Assembly: GCF_039939195.1 (NCBI RefSeq)
Contig: NZ_JBDUUH010000012.1
Location: forward strand, 143,572 to 207,571
Direction of reading: 5' to 3'
From: Foliimonas ilicis
GTDB taxonomy: Bacteria > Pseudomonadota > Alphaproteobacteria > Rhizobiales > Rhizobiaceae
DNA length: 64,000 nucleotides
Part shown: piece by piece, positions 34,037-43,373 of the stretch
Layout: each line of letters starts with the position of its first letter
Position numbering within the stretch: position 1 is the stretch's first letter
The notes under the pieces: model-generated
Database searches by the model: none
The model's input: the letters and a program-made list of their open reading frames with translations, nothing else
Told to the model about the DNA's origin: nothing
Translations under genes and position numbers: made by a program

Positions 34037-34561
34037 ATGAAAAAGATTCTTGCCACGGCTTTTCTGGTACCGCTAGCTTTAGCAGGAACCTCCTTTGCAA
34101 ATGCGGCTGACTTTACGGCCAACGAGCCAGTCTATCAGCAATCCGGCGCACAGGGCGGCGTGAGGATCGGCTATCTCTCATGCGAAGTCGGTGGCGGCGT
34201 CGGCTATGTGATTGGCTCCGCAAAGACCGTCGATTGCGTGTTTACGCCGACTGTCGGCAATGATCGTTCGGACAACTACACCGGCACGATCAGAAAGATG
34301 GGTGTCGATCTCGGCTTCACGACGCGCGGCAAGCTCGTTTGGGCTGTTTTCGCACCAACCGCCGGATACCATGATGGCTCATTGAGCGGTGTTTACCAGG
34401 GCGCCACGGCTGAAGCGACAGTCGGTGCCGGCGTGGGCGCCAATGTTCTGGTCGGAGGTACGGCCGGATCGATCCAGCTTCAGACGGTCAGCGTGACAGG
34501 TCAGCTCGGCCTCAATGTTGCCGCGACCGGCACATCGGTAACCCTCAACTCGGTGAATTAA
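34037..34561 (+). CDS. DUF992 periplasmic/outer-membrane protein
   Basis: 174 aa from ATG 34037 (RBS TAGGAGA). Clear signal peptide (1-23, ATAFLVPLALAGTSFANAAD), then a glycine-rich beta-strand-rich domain (GYLSCEVGGGVGYVIGSAKTVDCVFTP), the mark of DUF992, with two cysteines likely forming a disulfide. Function unknown. A 14-bp perfect hairpin follows the stop. Preceded by an AT-rich region with a possible promoter. Confidence 0.85.
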   Translation: MKKILATAFLVPLALAGTSFANAADFTANEPVYQQSGAQGGVRIGYLSCEVGGGVGYVIGSAKTVDCVFTPTVGNDRSDNYTGTIRKMGVDLGFTTRGKLVWAVFAPTAGYHDGSLSGVYQGATAEATVGAGVGANVLVGGTAGSIQLQTVSVTGQLGLNVAATGTSVTLNSVN

Positions 34562-34567
34562 TACATA

Positions 34568-34600
34568 TGGGCCGGGCGCTTATCAGAAGCGCCCGGCCCA
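34568..34600 (+). terminator. Strong hairpin after DUF992 gene
   Basis: TGGGCCGGGCGCTT (34568-34581) and AAGCGCCCGGCCCA (34587-34600) are perfect complements with an ATCAG loop. No T-run follows, so termination or mRNA stabilisation are both possible. Confidence 0.7.
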
Positions 34601-34703
34601 CATTATATCTCGCTCGTGTCGGGCTGCCATCCCGGCCTCACAAAGCCGGACAATCCCATCACAGTGATCTCGTCAAGCGGATCAGTCGGCCCGCTTGATC
34701 GGT

Positions 34704-35624
34704 CTATCGTTCGAGTACCACGACGCAACTGTCCAGATCGTTTGTAGCCAGATGGGCGTAACGCATCGTCATCTGCAAAGTCTGATGACCGAGCCACATC
34801 TGAACGCGTCGAATATCGATACCGCCCTGCACAAGTCTGGACGCACATGTATGCCGCAATATGTGAGGCACGACCTGCGTGTCCTCGCCCAGCCCGACTT
34901 CCGCCTTCGCTTCATTCCAGATCGCGCGAAAACGCGGACCGGTAAGCGATGCGAATGGTCCTTTCAGACGTTTTTCGCGCACCGCTTCGACGGATTTCTT
35001 CGCACGGACGGTCAGAGGAATAGTTCGGCTGCGACCCGACTTTGTAAGCCAGAAGCTGACGCGATCGGTTTGAAGATCGTTCCAGATAAGACCAAGCGCC
35101 TCGCCCAGACGGCATCCCGTGTCCACCAGGAAGATGGCAAGGCGTCCGCTTTCCGGGCATCTTTTGGAGACAGCCGCAAACAGCCGGTCCTCTTCCTCAT
35201 GTTCAAGAAAGCGAATCCGTCCCGCGCGTTCTTTTTGTCTCCTGAATTCAGGAAGACTGTGGATATCACCCATTTTAGACGCCTTGCGTAGCAATTTGCT
35301 CAGCGCTGCCATCTTCCGATTGATGGTGGCGTTGCTGTTTCCGCGTTGGCGCAAAGTCCCGATAAGGTGGTCGAGCGTCTCCTGGCTGAAAGCACTGAAG
35401 CGTTCACCTAGAAGTATTTCGTTCAATTCGCCTATGAAGAATTTGACATTATATTTGTGATTTCCATCATCCCAAAGGATGTCACAATATTTATCAATCA
35501 AATCAGAAAGTGAATGCGTTTTTACTTCTTTGAACGCGGGATTTCGATACGTAAGATGGTAGGTCGAACCCTCTTTTGTTGCCGGGTTCTCGGCATACGA
35601 AAACTTATCACTGACTGTAATCAT
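34704..35624 (-). CDS. Tyrosine recombinase/phage-type integrase
   Basis: 306 aa. Catalytic set complete: R172 (TGCRLGEAL), K195, H254 and R257 (HILRHTCAS), H280 (WLGH) and Y289. N-terminal core-binding domain at about 40-115. No other phage, excisionase or cargo gene is adjacent, so it is a solitary recombinase and possibly a remnant of an island or a resident locus-specific recombinase. It lies between the DUF992 gene and the Omp2 porins. No obvious ribosome-binding site before the ATG. Confidence 0.9.
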   Translation of the reverse strand: MITVSDKFSYAENPATKEGSTYHLTYRNPAFKEVKTHSLSDLIDKYCDILWDDGNHKYNVKFFIGELNEILLGERFSAFSQETLDHLIGTLRQRGNSNATINRKMAALSKLLRKASKMGDIHSLPEFRRQKERAGRIRFLEHEEEDRLFAAVSKRCPESGRLAIFLVDTGCRLGEALGLIWNDLQTDRVSFWLTKSGRSRTIPLTVRAKKSVEAVREKRLKGPFASLTGPRFRAIWNEAKAEVGLGEDTQVVPHILRHTCASRLVQGGIDIRRVQMWLGHQTLQMTMRYAHLATNDLDSCVVVLER

Positions 35625-35813
35625 TTTTTAAATGCATTTGCATTCCCCAAGCTTAGCCTGTGGCATGCTAGTGCACCTCCTCGCTTGAGTCCAACTGGGT
35701 AGTCGGTGGAAAAGGCACGATGGGGAAACGCAACTCTTGCGAAATCCCTATGCATTTAGCGAATTTACGAACCCAACCTTTCCTTCAAGGGCGCCCCACG
35801 CCACGGTTTCGCT

Positions 35814-35847
35814 AAACAAAACGGCCCGGACTTTGCAATCCGGGCCG
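35814..35847 (-). terminator. Terminator of the leftward porin gene
   Basis: CGGCCCGGA (35822-35830) / TCCGGGCCG (35839-35847), with T-run CCGTTTTGTTT on the minus strand. Confidence 0.88.
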
Positions 35848-35871
35848 CCTTTAGTTCAAATCGTCACGTTC

Positions 35872-36945
35872 TTAGAACGAGCGCTGGAAGCGGAGGATAC
35901 CGGCCCAGCCGTCCTTGTCTTCACCAGCAGCAACGGTATCGCCGTAGTTGGTGTAGACAACTTCAGGAGTGATCTTGAAGCCAGGAACCAGTTCGTACGA
36001 AACGTTTGCTGCAACGGAGAGAAGTTCCTCTTCCGTGTAACCAACCTGCGCGTTGAAGGCTGCCTTTTCGTTGACCTGGTACGATGCACCAGCCCAAACG
36101 GCCCAGTTGCCATCGAACTGCTTGTAATAGCTCTGATCAAAATCATCATCCGAACCATACAGACCCATCGCGAAGACGGAGAACTGCGAGTTCACGTTGA
36201 AATCGACGCGAGCCTTGGCAGCCCACTCTTCAGTCACGCTGTCATAACCGGCAACCAACGTCGCGGCTCCCCAGCCCTGCGTGAACTTAACACCACCGAC
36301 AACGTGCGGGACGTAGCTGTCGATTTCGTAAACGTCATCACCAGCTTCGAGAGAGACGATGGCGGAGAAGCCATTGCCTGCATCGAAGGTGTAGCTGATC
36401 AGATTGGTGTCGTACGCACCGAAAGCAACGACATCGTCAGCGATGACACCGCCGGCATATCCGGAGAACGTCGTGAATGCCGATTCATCTTTACCAACGC
36501 GGAAACCGCCGAGCTCGATCCAGGCGAAGTTCAGCGAGAAGCTGCTGCCGTTGTTGTTGCCAGCAAAGTTGTTGCCGTAATTGAAACGGGTCTCGGTGTA
36601 GGTGCGCAGGGTGCCGAGTTCGGTTTCCGAACCGGTCCAAGTGCGGAACGAGAAACGTGCGTTCTTGCGGTACGTGTCGTTCAGGCCGCCATCCGAACGA
36701 TCAAGAACGTCGGTGCGACCGCCGTAAGGGCCGTCTCCGACGCCGATGTCATAACGGACATAGCCGCCGACGCGCAGGCAGGTTTCGGTGCCTGGGATGT
36801 AGAAGTAGCCCGTGCCGTACACGTCGCAGACGCGGACGTATTCCATTGGTTCCGGCTCGGCAATGACGATAGCGTCAGCAGCGCGTGCACCGGAGACTGC
36901 GACGAGGGCCGCAGCGGAGCCGAGAAGAAGGCTCTTAATGTTCAT
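35872..36945 (-). CDS. omp2: Omp2-type porin
   Basis: 357 aa. Signal peptide cleaved at ARAAD (residues 1-23); the conserved start PEPMEYVRVCDVYGTGYFYIPG and the C-terminal aromatic end (RFQRSF) mark the rhizobial porin family. Forms a trimeric outer-membrane channel. The first 70 or so codons are identical in DNA to the other porin; the two diverge afterwards in surface loops and length (357 v 377 aa). Divergent paired Omp2 genes are the known Brucella omp2a/omp2b arrangement. I cannot tell which is a or b. Confidence 0.93.
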   Translation of the reverse strand: MNIKSLLLGSAAALVAVSGARAADAIVIAEPEPMEYVRVCDVYGTGYFYIPGTETCLRVGGYVRYDIGVGDGPYGGRTDVLDRSDGGLNDTYRKNARFSFRTWTGSETELGTLRTYTETRFNYGNNFAGNNNGSSFSLNFAWIELGGFRVGKDESAFTTFSGYAGGVIADDVVAFGAYDTNLISYTFDAGNGFSAIVSLEAGDDVYEIDSYVPHVVGGVKFTQGWGAATLVAGYDSVTEEWAAKARVDFNVNSQFSVFAMGLYGSDDDFDQSYYKQFDGNWAVWAGASYQVNEKAAFNAQVGYTEEELLSVAANVSYELVPGFKITPEVVYTNYGDTVAAGEDKDGWAGILRFQRSF

Positions 36946-36962
36946 TTTCTGACCTCCAGTCA
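36752..36962 (-). repeat. 211-bp inverted duplicate, left porin copy
   Basis: Matches 37447-37657 on the opposite strand base for base, from TGACTGGAGGTCAGAAA before the ATG through the codons for GGYVRY. Points to gene conversion or a recent exchange between the two porins. Confidence 0.92.
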
Positions 36963-37446
36963 GAATCTGAACACGGGAATGCCTTGATTGACGATTTGTC
37001 GAACAAGAACAGCCTCTTAATAGGCTTGAGCAATTCCGGCGCCAGGGAATCGTTTTGTGCGAGTTGAGGAATTATGAGCGACTCAAATCGCGACTCACGT
37101 TGCAAAAGCTGCATTCCTGGACTGCTGCATAGGGATTCAAGTAGTCGATTCACCGCCGCCAAAGAGCGGGCGAGCACCCCATCCGACTGACAAAAAGGGC
37201 GTTTCCCGGCCCGCATCGTTACCAAAGGGTAAACAACCGAGGCGAAATCGTGTCATTTGTGCAACAAGACATTGTCATAGCAGCCGGGCTGCACCGGGAA
37301 AGCGCTGATGCCTATTGTACGCGTCGATCGGTTCGGTAAAAGTCCACCAAGAAGAAGGAGCGCACAGCGCGTCTTTTTCGATATTGGGGATGGGGCAGGG
37401 AAAGCTGTCCTTCAGCAAAAAATACCCAGACCCGTTTTTTAACTTT
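36963..37446. other. Divergent omp2 intergenic region
   Basis: 484 bp, no gene. Must hold promoters for both porins. I see no convincing -35/-10 pair and no repeat apart from the shared block at the edges. Confidence 0.5.
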
Positions 37447-37657
37447 TGACTGGAGGTCAGAAAATGAACATTAAGAGCCTTCTTCTCGGCTCCGCTGCGG
37501 CCCTCGTCGCAGTCTCCGGTGCACGCGCTGCTGACGCTATCGTCATTGCCGAGCCGGAACCAATGGAATACGTCCGCGTCTGCGACGTGTACGGCACGGG
37601 CTACTTCTACATCCCAGGCACCGAAACCTGCCTGCGCGTCGGCGGCTATGTCCGTTA
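37447..37657 (+). repeat. 211-bp inverted duplicate, right porin copy
   Basis: The partner of 36752-36962; separated from it by 484 bp, so the pair is a large inverted repeat. Confidence 0.92.
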
Positions 37658-38594
37658 CCAGATCGGCGCTGGCGACAATGTCGGCGGTTACGGCGGCCTT
37701 CAGGGCGTCGCTGATCGTTCGGAAGGCTTCGATCCGATCACTGGCCTTGCGAACGAAACCAATGACACGTACCGCAAGAATGCACGTTTCTCGTTCCAGA
37801 CCTGGACCGCTTCGGAAACCGAACTCGGCACCCTGCGCACCTTCACTGAGACCCGCTTCAACTACGGCACTAACGCTAGCGTTGATGGCTTCGGCAATCT
37901 CTATGCTGTGAACGACTCGTCGTTCTCGCTGAACTTCGCTTGGATCGAACTCGGCGGCTTCCGCATCGGTAAAGACGAAACCGCATTCATGACCTTCAAC
38001 GGTTATGCTGGCGGCGTCATCGCCGACGACATCATCGGTTACGGCAAGTTCGACACCGATCTGATCAGCTACACCTTCGATGCAGGCAATGGCTTCTCGG
38101 CTATCGTCTCGCTCGAAACCGGTGAAGATGGCCTCGACAGCTACATTCCGCACGTCGTTGGCGGTGTAAAGTACACCGGCGGCTGGGGTGGCGTGTCGTT
38201 GGTCGGCGCTTATGACAGCGTTGTTGAAGAGTGGGCTGCCAAGGCTCGCGTCGACTTCAACATCAACTCACAGTTCTCCGTCTTCGCAATGGTTGGCTAC
38301 GGTTCGGATAACGACGACTTCGTCGCTTCGGACTACAACTACAAGAACTGGAATGAAAACTGGGCTGTTTGGGCTGGTGCAACGTACCAGGTCAACGAAA
38401 AGGCTGCGATCAACGCACAGGTTGCTTACAACGAAGGCGACATCTGGGCTGCTTCGGCAAACGTAGCTTACGAATTGGTTCCTGGCTTCAAGATCACGCC
38501 AGAAGTCATCTACACGAACAGCGGCGACCTTACGCCGGCTGGTGAAGATGAGAGCCAGTTCGGTGGCGTTATCCGCTTCCAGCGCTCGTTCTAA
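37464..38594 (+). CDS. omp2: Omp2-type porin
   Basis: 376 aa from ATG 37464 (TGGAGGTCAGAAA gives the RBS). Same signal peptide and N-terminal domain as the leftward porin; the middle has an insertion (QGVADRSEGFDPITGLANET) and a different loop (NASVDGFGNLYAVND). Ends RFQRSF. Terminator 27 bases after the stop. Role: outer-membrane trimeric channel for small solutes. Orientation is divergent. Confidence 0.93.
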   Translation: MNIKSLLLGSAAALVAVSGARAADAIVIAEPEPMEYVRVCDVYGTGYFYIPGTETCLRVGGYVRYQIGAGDNVGGYGGLQGVADRSEGFDPITGLANETNDTYRKNARFSFQTWTASETELGTLRTFTETRFNYGTNASVDGFGNLYAVNDSSFSLNFAWIELGGFRIGKDETAFMTFNGYAGGVIADDIIGYGKFDTDLISYTFDAGNGFSAIVSLETGEDGLDSYIPHVVGGVKYTGGWGGVSLVGAYDSVVEEWAAKARVDFNINSQFSVFAMVGYGSDNDDFVASDYNYKNWNENWAVWAGATYQVNEKAAINAQVAYNEGDIWAASANVAYELVPGFKITPEVIYTNSGDLTPAGEDESQFGGVIRFQRSF

Positions 38595-38620
38595 TCAATC
38601 GTCAGGTTGATTTGAGAAAA

Positions 38621-38647
38621 ACCCGGCGGGCAACCGCCGGGTTTTTT
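38621..38647 (+). terminator. Terminator of the rightward porin gene
   Basis: ACCCGGCGG (38621-38629), GCAA loop, CCGCCGGGT (38634-38642) and six T. Confidence 0.92.
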
Positions 38648-38693
38648 GTATTTGGACTATCGTACGTTCGTTTAGAAGCGCACCAGCCAAAAC

Positions 38694-39857
38694 TCAGGCG
38701 ATGCGCGCCTCCACTACCGGCTTCGGCTTGGCCAGGAAGACCAGTGCAAGCCCGACAGCCGCCAGAACGGCACCCGCGATCGGCACGGCCGCATAGCCGA
38801 AACCGCTGGAGATTACCCCGCCGCCGACCGCCGCACCCAACGCATTGCCGAGATTGAACGCACCGACATTGACCGACGAGGCAAGACCGGGCGCTTCGCT
38901 GGCCGCCTGCATGACGCGCATCTGTACCGGCGGAACGATAGCAAAAGCCGCCGCGCCCCATGCCAGCAGACCAATCGCCGCGCCGATATGGCTCGTCATT
39001 GCCAGCGGCAGAACCAGCATGATGACGACCAATGCCGCCAGAAACAGCTTTACACTGCCATCGAGCGACCAATCGGCGAGGCGTCCGCCAGCAGCATTGC
39101 CGATCGTGAAGCCGAGGCCGATCAGCACAAGGCCGAGCGTCACGAATGCAGCCGATGCGCCGGTGATCTGTTCGAGTGCGGGAGCCACATAGGTATAAAG
39201 CGTAAACATCGCGCCCGCCCCCATCACGGTCGTCGCCATCGCCAGCAATACCGCCGGTCGCGTGATGACCGTGAGTTCCTTGCGGATATCGGGCATGGTC
39301 CCGGCAACGCCCTTGGGCAATGCGAAGTAAAGTGCCGCCATCGCCAACAGGCCAAGCCCGGCGGTACCGGCGAAGGAAACGCGCCAACCGACCTGCTGGC
39401 CGATCCATGTAGCTGCCGGAACACCGCCGACATTGGCAATGGTAAGCCCCATGAACATCATGGCGACTGCACTCGCCTGCTTTTCCTTAGGCACGACGCT
39501 GGCCGCAACCATCGAACCAAGCCCGAAAAACGCCCCGTGATTGAGGCTTGTGATCACCCGCGCGATCAGCAGCGTCCAGTAATCCGGCGCTACTGCTGAA
39601 AGCAGATTGCCGACCGTGAAAATCGCCATCAGCGAAATCAGGGCGGTCCGCGTGCGCACCCGGCCAAGCGCCAGCGTCATGATCGGCGCGCCGAGCATGA
39701 CGCCCAGCGCATAGGCGCTTATCAACAGACCGGCCGTGGGAATCGACACCCCCACCCCGGTAGCAATAGTCGGGAGCAGGCCCATCGGGGCGAATTCGGT
39801 CGTGCCTATGCCGAACGCGCCGATTGCCAGCGCCAGAAGCGGCCAGTTGAGTTTCAT
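38694..39857 (-). CDS. MFS exporter, AraJ/YdhP type (DHA1)
   Basis: 387 aa from ATG 39857 (GGAGA before it). Twelve membrane segments with LNHGAFFGLGSMVAASVVP and the start LALAIGAFGIGTTEFAPMGLLP; clearly paralogous to the gene at 11377-12549. Probably exports sugars or drugs by proton antiport. Its neighbour is an aldo/keto reductase on the same strand 70 bases upstream, so the two may share a transcript controlled by the divergent LysR regulator. Confidence 0.88.
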   Translation of the reverse strand: MKLNWPLLALAIGAFGIGTTEFAPMGLLPTIATGVGVSIPTAGLLISAYALGVMLGAPIMTLALGRVRTRTALISLMAIFTVGNLLSAVAPDYWTLLIARVITSLNHGAFFGLGSMVAASVVPKEKQASAVAMMFMGLTIANVGGVPAATWIGQQVGWRVSFAGTAGLGLLAMAALYFALPKGVAGTMPDIRKELTVITRPAVLLAMATTVMGAGAMFTLYTYVAPALEQITGASAAFVTLGLVLIGLGFTIGNAAGGRLADWSLDGSVKLFLAALVVIMLVLPLAMTSHIGAAIGLLAWGAAAFAIVPPVQMRVMQAASEAPGLASSVNVGAFNLGNALGAAVGGGVISSGFGYAAVPIAGAVLAAVGLALVFLAKPKPVVEARIA

Positions 39858-39927
39858 TATATTTTCTCCGGAGTGATTGCCGCACATGCGCATCAGGCAC
39901 AGGCGATTGGCAAGTTAAATTATAGGC

Positions 39928-40752
39928 TTAGCGATCCCAATCGGGCGCCAGACCTTCTGGGCTGACGAGGCGACCGCCGGGCTTTGCGAGACCATCGATC
40001 CTGGCCATCTCATCCGCGCTGAGCTCAAAATCGAAAGTGGCGAAATTCTCCGCGACGCGCGCGGGTTTTGCCGTTTTTGTCAGCGCAACCAATCCATGTT
40101 GAATGAGCCAGCGCAAACCGATCTGCGCCGCGGATTTTCCATGCACCTGTCCGATCGACCGCATCACCGGCTCATCGATGACCTTGCCGTCCGCCATGCC
40201 ATAATAGGCAGTCGTGGCAACGCCCGCCTCCGCAGCCGCTGCGATTACCCGGCACTGATCCAGATAAGGATGCACTTCGATCTGATTGGTGACGATCGGC
40301 GCATCACTCAAACGAACCGATTCCCGCATCTGGGCGATATTCTGGTTGCTCACACCGATATGCCGTGTCTTGCCGGCCGCTTTCACGGCATTCAGCATGG
40401 CGATCTGATCGGCGATCGGCACAATATTGCCTGGCCAATGCAGCAGCATCAAATCCACCGCATCGACCTTGAGTCGATCCAGGCTTTCATCGACCGAAGC
40501 GGCAAACCGCGCATCGCTGTAATTGTCGACCCAGACCTTCGTGGTCAGGAACAAATCGTCACGGCGCGCACCGGCTTTATCGAGCGCACGGCCTAATGCG
40601 GCCTCGTTTTGATAGATCTGGGCCGTATCGAAGTGGCGAAAGCCTGCCTCCAATGCAGCGGGGATCACTTGCTCCACCTCTGCATCCGACATTCGGAATA
40701 CGCCGAAGTCGAGGGGTGGAAGCGTTGCGCCATTGGCGATCTTGGTCAGCAT
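39928..40752 (-). CDS. Aldo/keto reductase
   Basis: 274 aa from ATG 40752 (AGGAG before it). TIM-barrel with the catalytic Asp and Tyr in FDTAQIYQNE (D, Y), Lys in TTKVW, and His in LLHW. NADPH-dependent carbonyl reduction, as in the 2,5-diketogluconate reductase group. Divergent from a LysR regulator, which probably controls it. Confidence 0.9.
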   Translation of the reverse strand: MLTKIANGATLPPLDFGVFRMSDAEVEQVIPAALEAGFRHFDTAQIYQNEAALGRALDKAGARRDDLFLTTKVWVDNYSDARFAASVDESLDRLKVDAVDLMLLHWPGNIVPIADQIAMLNAVKAAGKTRHIGVSNQNIAQMRESVRLSDAPIVTNQIEVHPYLDQCRVIAAAAEAGVATTAYYGMADGKVIDEPVMRSIGQVHGKSAAQIGLRWLIQHGLVALTKTAKPARVAENFATFDFELSADEMARIDGLAKPGGRLVSPEGLAPDWDR

Positions 40753-40902
40753 TATGCGAAATCTCCTGATAAACATGCATATGTGACCGCTTAAATGGCA
40801 TCGGGCAGGCACCTTGATAATCAGGCGGCCATCCACATCACTCGTGAAACCAGTTCACATATACGCGCTTAAAAACTACAATTCCGGTCTGAAAAGCGGA
40901 GA

Positions 40903-41814
40903 ATGACCTTGGATAATCGCATCGGCGAACTGCAGGTGTTCCTCCGCGTGATAGAAACCGGAAGCTTTTCGGAGGCAGCACGCCTTCTCTTGATGACGCC
41001 ATCGACCGTCAGCAAGCTCATTGCCCGCATCGAAACACGGCTTGGCGTCAGGCTGATCGAGCGATCGACCCGCCGTCTTTCGCTGACGGACGAGGGCAAA
41101 CTGTTTTACGAGCGCGGCAAGGCTCTGGTCTCGGAATTCGACGATTTCGAGCGTGAACTGACGCAAGGTGCGGAGAACGCATCTGGAACCGTTCGCATCA
41201 ACACGTCAGTCGGCTTCGGCGTCTGGGCGATTGAGCCGCTTTTGCCGGACTTTTGGGCAGCGCACCCCAACATCATGATCGATATGTCGCTGTCCGATGA
41301 GATCGTCGATCTTTATCTGGAGCGCACCGACATCGCCTTTCGCATCGGCGCCTTGCCCGATTCAGGACTGACCGCGCGAAAAATAGGCTCGGCGCAGCGC
41401 AGAATCGTCGCCTCACCGGACTATCTGAAACGCCACGGAGCGCCGCAGACGCTGGATGACCTCGACAAGCACAATTGTCTCAGCTTCAACTTCCGCCGCG
41501 CAGCCCCTGTCTGGCCGTTCAAGGAAGGCAGTCGGATCGTCGATCGCGTGGTGAGCACCAATCTTCTGGCCAACAATGGCGAGACAGTGCGCCGGTTGGC
41601 GATAGCGGGAATGGGTCTGGCGCGACTGGGCGACTTTCATGTCCGCGAGGACATTGCAAAGGGGCGATTGGTCGAAATTCTCACCGATGCAGGCGCGGAA
41701 GACAGGGAAGAAATCCACGCTTTGTATCTCGGCGGGCACCATATGCCGCATCGGATAAGGCTGTTCCTCGATTTTATGATCCCCCGCTTGCAGTCCTACA
41801 TGCAGGAAGGCTGA
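40903..41814 (+). CDS. LysR-family transcriptional regulator
   Basis: 303 aa. N-terminal winged helix (LQVFLRVIETGSFSEAARLLLMTPSTVSKLIARIE) and a LysR substrate-binding domain with the CLSFNF cysteine. Divergent from the aldo/keto reductase with a 150-base gap, a layout typical of LysR control of the neighbour. The effector is unknown. Confidence 0.92.
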   Translation: MTLDNRIGELQVFLRVIETGSFSEAARLLLMTPSTVSKLIARIETRLGVRLIERSTRRLSLTDEGKLFYERGKALVSEFDDFERELTQGAENASGTVRINTSVGFGVWAIEPLLPDFWAAHPNIMIDMSLSDEIVDLYLERTDIAFRIGALPDSGLTARKIGSAQRRIVASPDYLKRHGAPQTLDDLDKHNCLSFNFRRAAPVWPFKEGSRIVDRVVSTNLLANNGETVRRLAIAGMGLARLGDFHVREDIAKGRLVEILTDAGAEDREEIHALYLGGHHMPHRIRLFLDFMIPRLQSYMQEG

Positions 41815-41921
41815 CTCATCCGGGCAACTCCCGCCATCACGTAACACCGTTTGTAACGAGGAAGCAGATCGACTAGATTGCGCGTTCCGAAGAAACGCAA
41901 CGAGCTGCAAAGCAATCCGAA

Positions 41922-42416
41922 ATGAGAACCGATAGCCGCCTTTCGCGCATGCTCCATGTGCTTTTGCATATGGCAAGGCACGATCAGCCCTTCACATCCG
42001 AACAGATCGGCAAGATGCTCGGCACAAATCCGGTCGTCGTCCGGCGCACCATGGCGGGACTACGAAAGGCAGGCTATGTGCGCTCCGGCAAGGGGCATGG
42101 CGGCGGTTGGGTGCTCGATTGCGACCTGAAACAGGTCACGCTTCTCGACATTCATCGCGCGGTCGGCGGCCCGAAGATCTTTGCCATCGGCAATGAACAC
42201 AGTTCGCCGGATTGCGCCGTCGAGCGCATCGTGAACAAGGCCCTCGATGATGCTTTGCGGCAGGCCGAAGCGCTGCTGATCGAGCGGCTGGGGTCAGTCC
42301 CCATGTCCGATCTGGCCGCGGAGTTCGACACGATTTGCCGCGCAAATCCGCAAAGCAAATTCACCGCCGAAGCCCACGGCCTGGTTGGACATCAGGCTGC
42401 AAAAATCAGCGACTGA
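41922..42416 (+). CDS. Rrf2-family regulator
   Basis: 164 aa. Winged helix with FTSEQIGKMLGTNPVVVRRTMAGLRKAGYVRSGKGHGGGWVL. Only two cysteines (C122-type region CDLK; CAVER and CRAN), not the three-Cys cluster of IscR, so it is more likely a NsrR/SaiR-like redox or thiol sensor than a cluster binder. Convergent and overlapping by 25 bases with the FAD-dependent oxidoreductase. Confidence 0.85.
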   Translation: MRTDSRLSRMLHVLLHMARHDQPFTSEQIGKMLGTNPVVVRRTMAGLRKAGYVRSGKGHGGGWVLDCDLKQVTLLDIHRAVGGPKIFAIGNEHSSPDCAVERIVNKALDDALRQAEALLIERLGSVPMSDLAAEFDTICRANPQSKFTAEAHGLVGHQAAKISD

Positions 42417-43282
42417 TGGGTCGCAGAACCCGCCATCGCGCCATCCCCCACCGCAAGCGGCAGTGAACCGGTCGCGCGCGCGGCATCACCGCAGGCGAAA
42501 ACGCCGGGAACCGTCGTCGCCTTCATGCCGTCAGTCCTTATGAAAGCGCCAAGCGGCCCATCATCGAATGCACAACCGAGTTGTTCGGCGATCGGGCTCG
42601 ACACGCGGGTATTTGTGATGGTGAACATGCCATCGAGCGGAACAGCCCGGCCATCCTTCAGGATGACATCGAGATTGTCGCCCGCCAGTCGCTCGATAAG
42701 TTCACGCTCGATCTTTACCCCGCGGCGCTTCAACTTTTCCAACTGTTCGTCATCAGGCTCGAACGCACCGTTCAAAAACAGCGTCGTCGGCCCCCAATCC
42801 GGCAAAAGTATCGCGTGATGCATGGATAAGGGCGAACTCGCCAGAACGCCGATCCGGCCCTGCTGAAGCTCATAACCATGACAATAAGGGCAGTGAAAAA
42901 CGCTCTTGCCCCAGCGCTCCGATAGTCCCGGGATTTCAGGCAAATCATCGATGACGCCCATGGCAAGCACGATGCGGCTTGCCGTAACGGGCGGTTTGTC
43001 TGGCGTATAAATACGGAATCCGCCTTCGATTGCCTCGGCCCGCTCTGCATGTCCCTGCATCCAAGCGACCGTGTCATAGGCCAGAAGCTGCGCTTTGCCC
43101 TTCGCGGCAATATCGGCAGGCGTGCTTCCGTCCTGCGTCAAGAAACCGTGCGATGCGCTGGCGAAGCGATTGCGGCGAACCCCGCCGTCAATGACCAGAA
43201 TAGAGCGGCGCGCCCGCGCCAATTGCAGGCCGGCGGAAAGGCCGGCGTAACTTCCACCGATAATGACGGCATCATAATCCAT
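42392..43282 (-). CDS. NAD(P)/FAD-dependent thioredoxin-reductase-like oxidoreductase
   Basis: 296 aa. FAD-binding GGSYAGLSAGLQLARARR at the N-terminus, the CPYCHGY redox pair (CxxC) and a C-terminal GVFACGDAARATGSLPLAVGDG. The single-CxxC, short form resembles bacterial dithiol oxidases such as those of dithiolopyrrolone/toxin pathways or low-molecular-weight disulfide reductases. The convergent Rrf2 regulator overlaps the 3' end and may respond to the same redox signal (inference). Confidence 0.85.
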   Translation of the reverse strand: MDYDAVIIGGSYAGLSAGLQLARARRSILVIDGGVRRNRFASASHGFLTQDGSTPADIAAKGKAQLLAYDTVAWMQGHAERAEAIEGGFRIYTPDKPPVTASRIVLAMGVIDDLPEIPGLSERWGKSVFHCPYCHGYELQQGRIGVLASSPLSMHHAILLPDWGPTTLFLNGAFEPDDEQLEKLKRRGVKIERELIERLAGDNLDVILKDGRAVPLDGMFTITNTRVSSPIAEQLGCAFDDGPLGAFIRTDGMKATTVPGVFACGDAARATGSLPLAVGDGAMAGSATHQSLIFAA

Positions 43283-43373
43283 GCGAGAACCTTCCTTAGA
43301 ATTTTCTCGCCACCTGATAAGTTACAAAACTAACCGAGTCAATTCACGCAACATACAAAGTTGCAATCCACAT

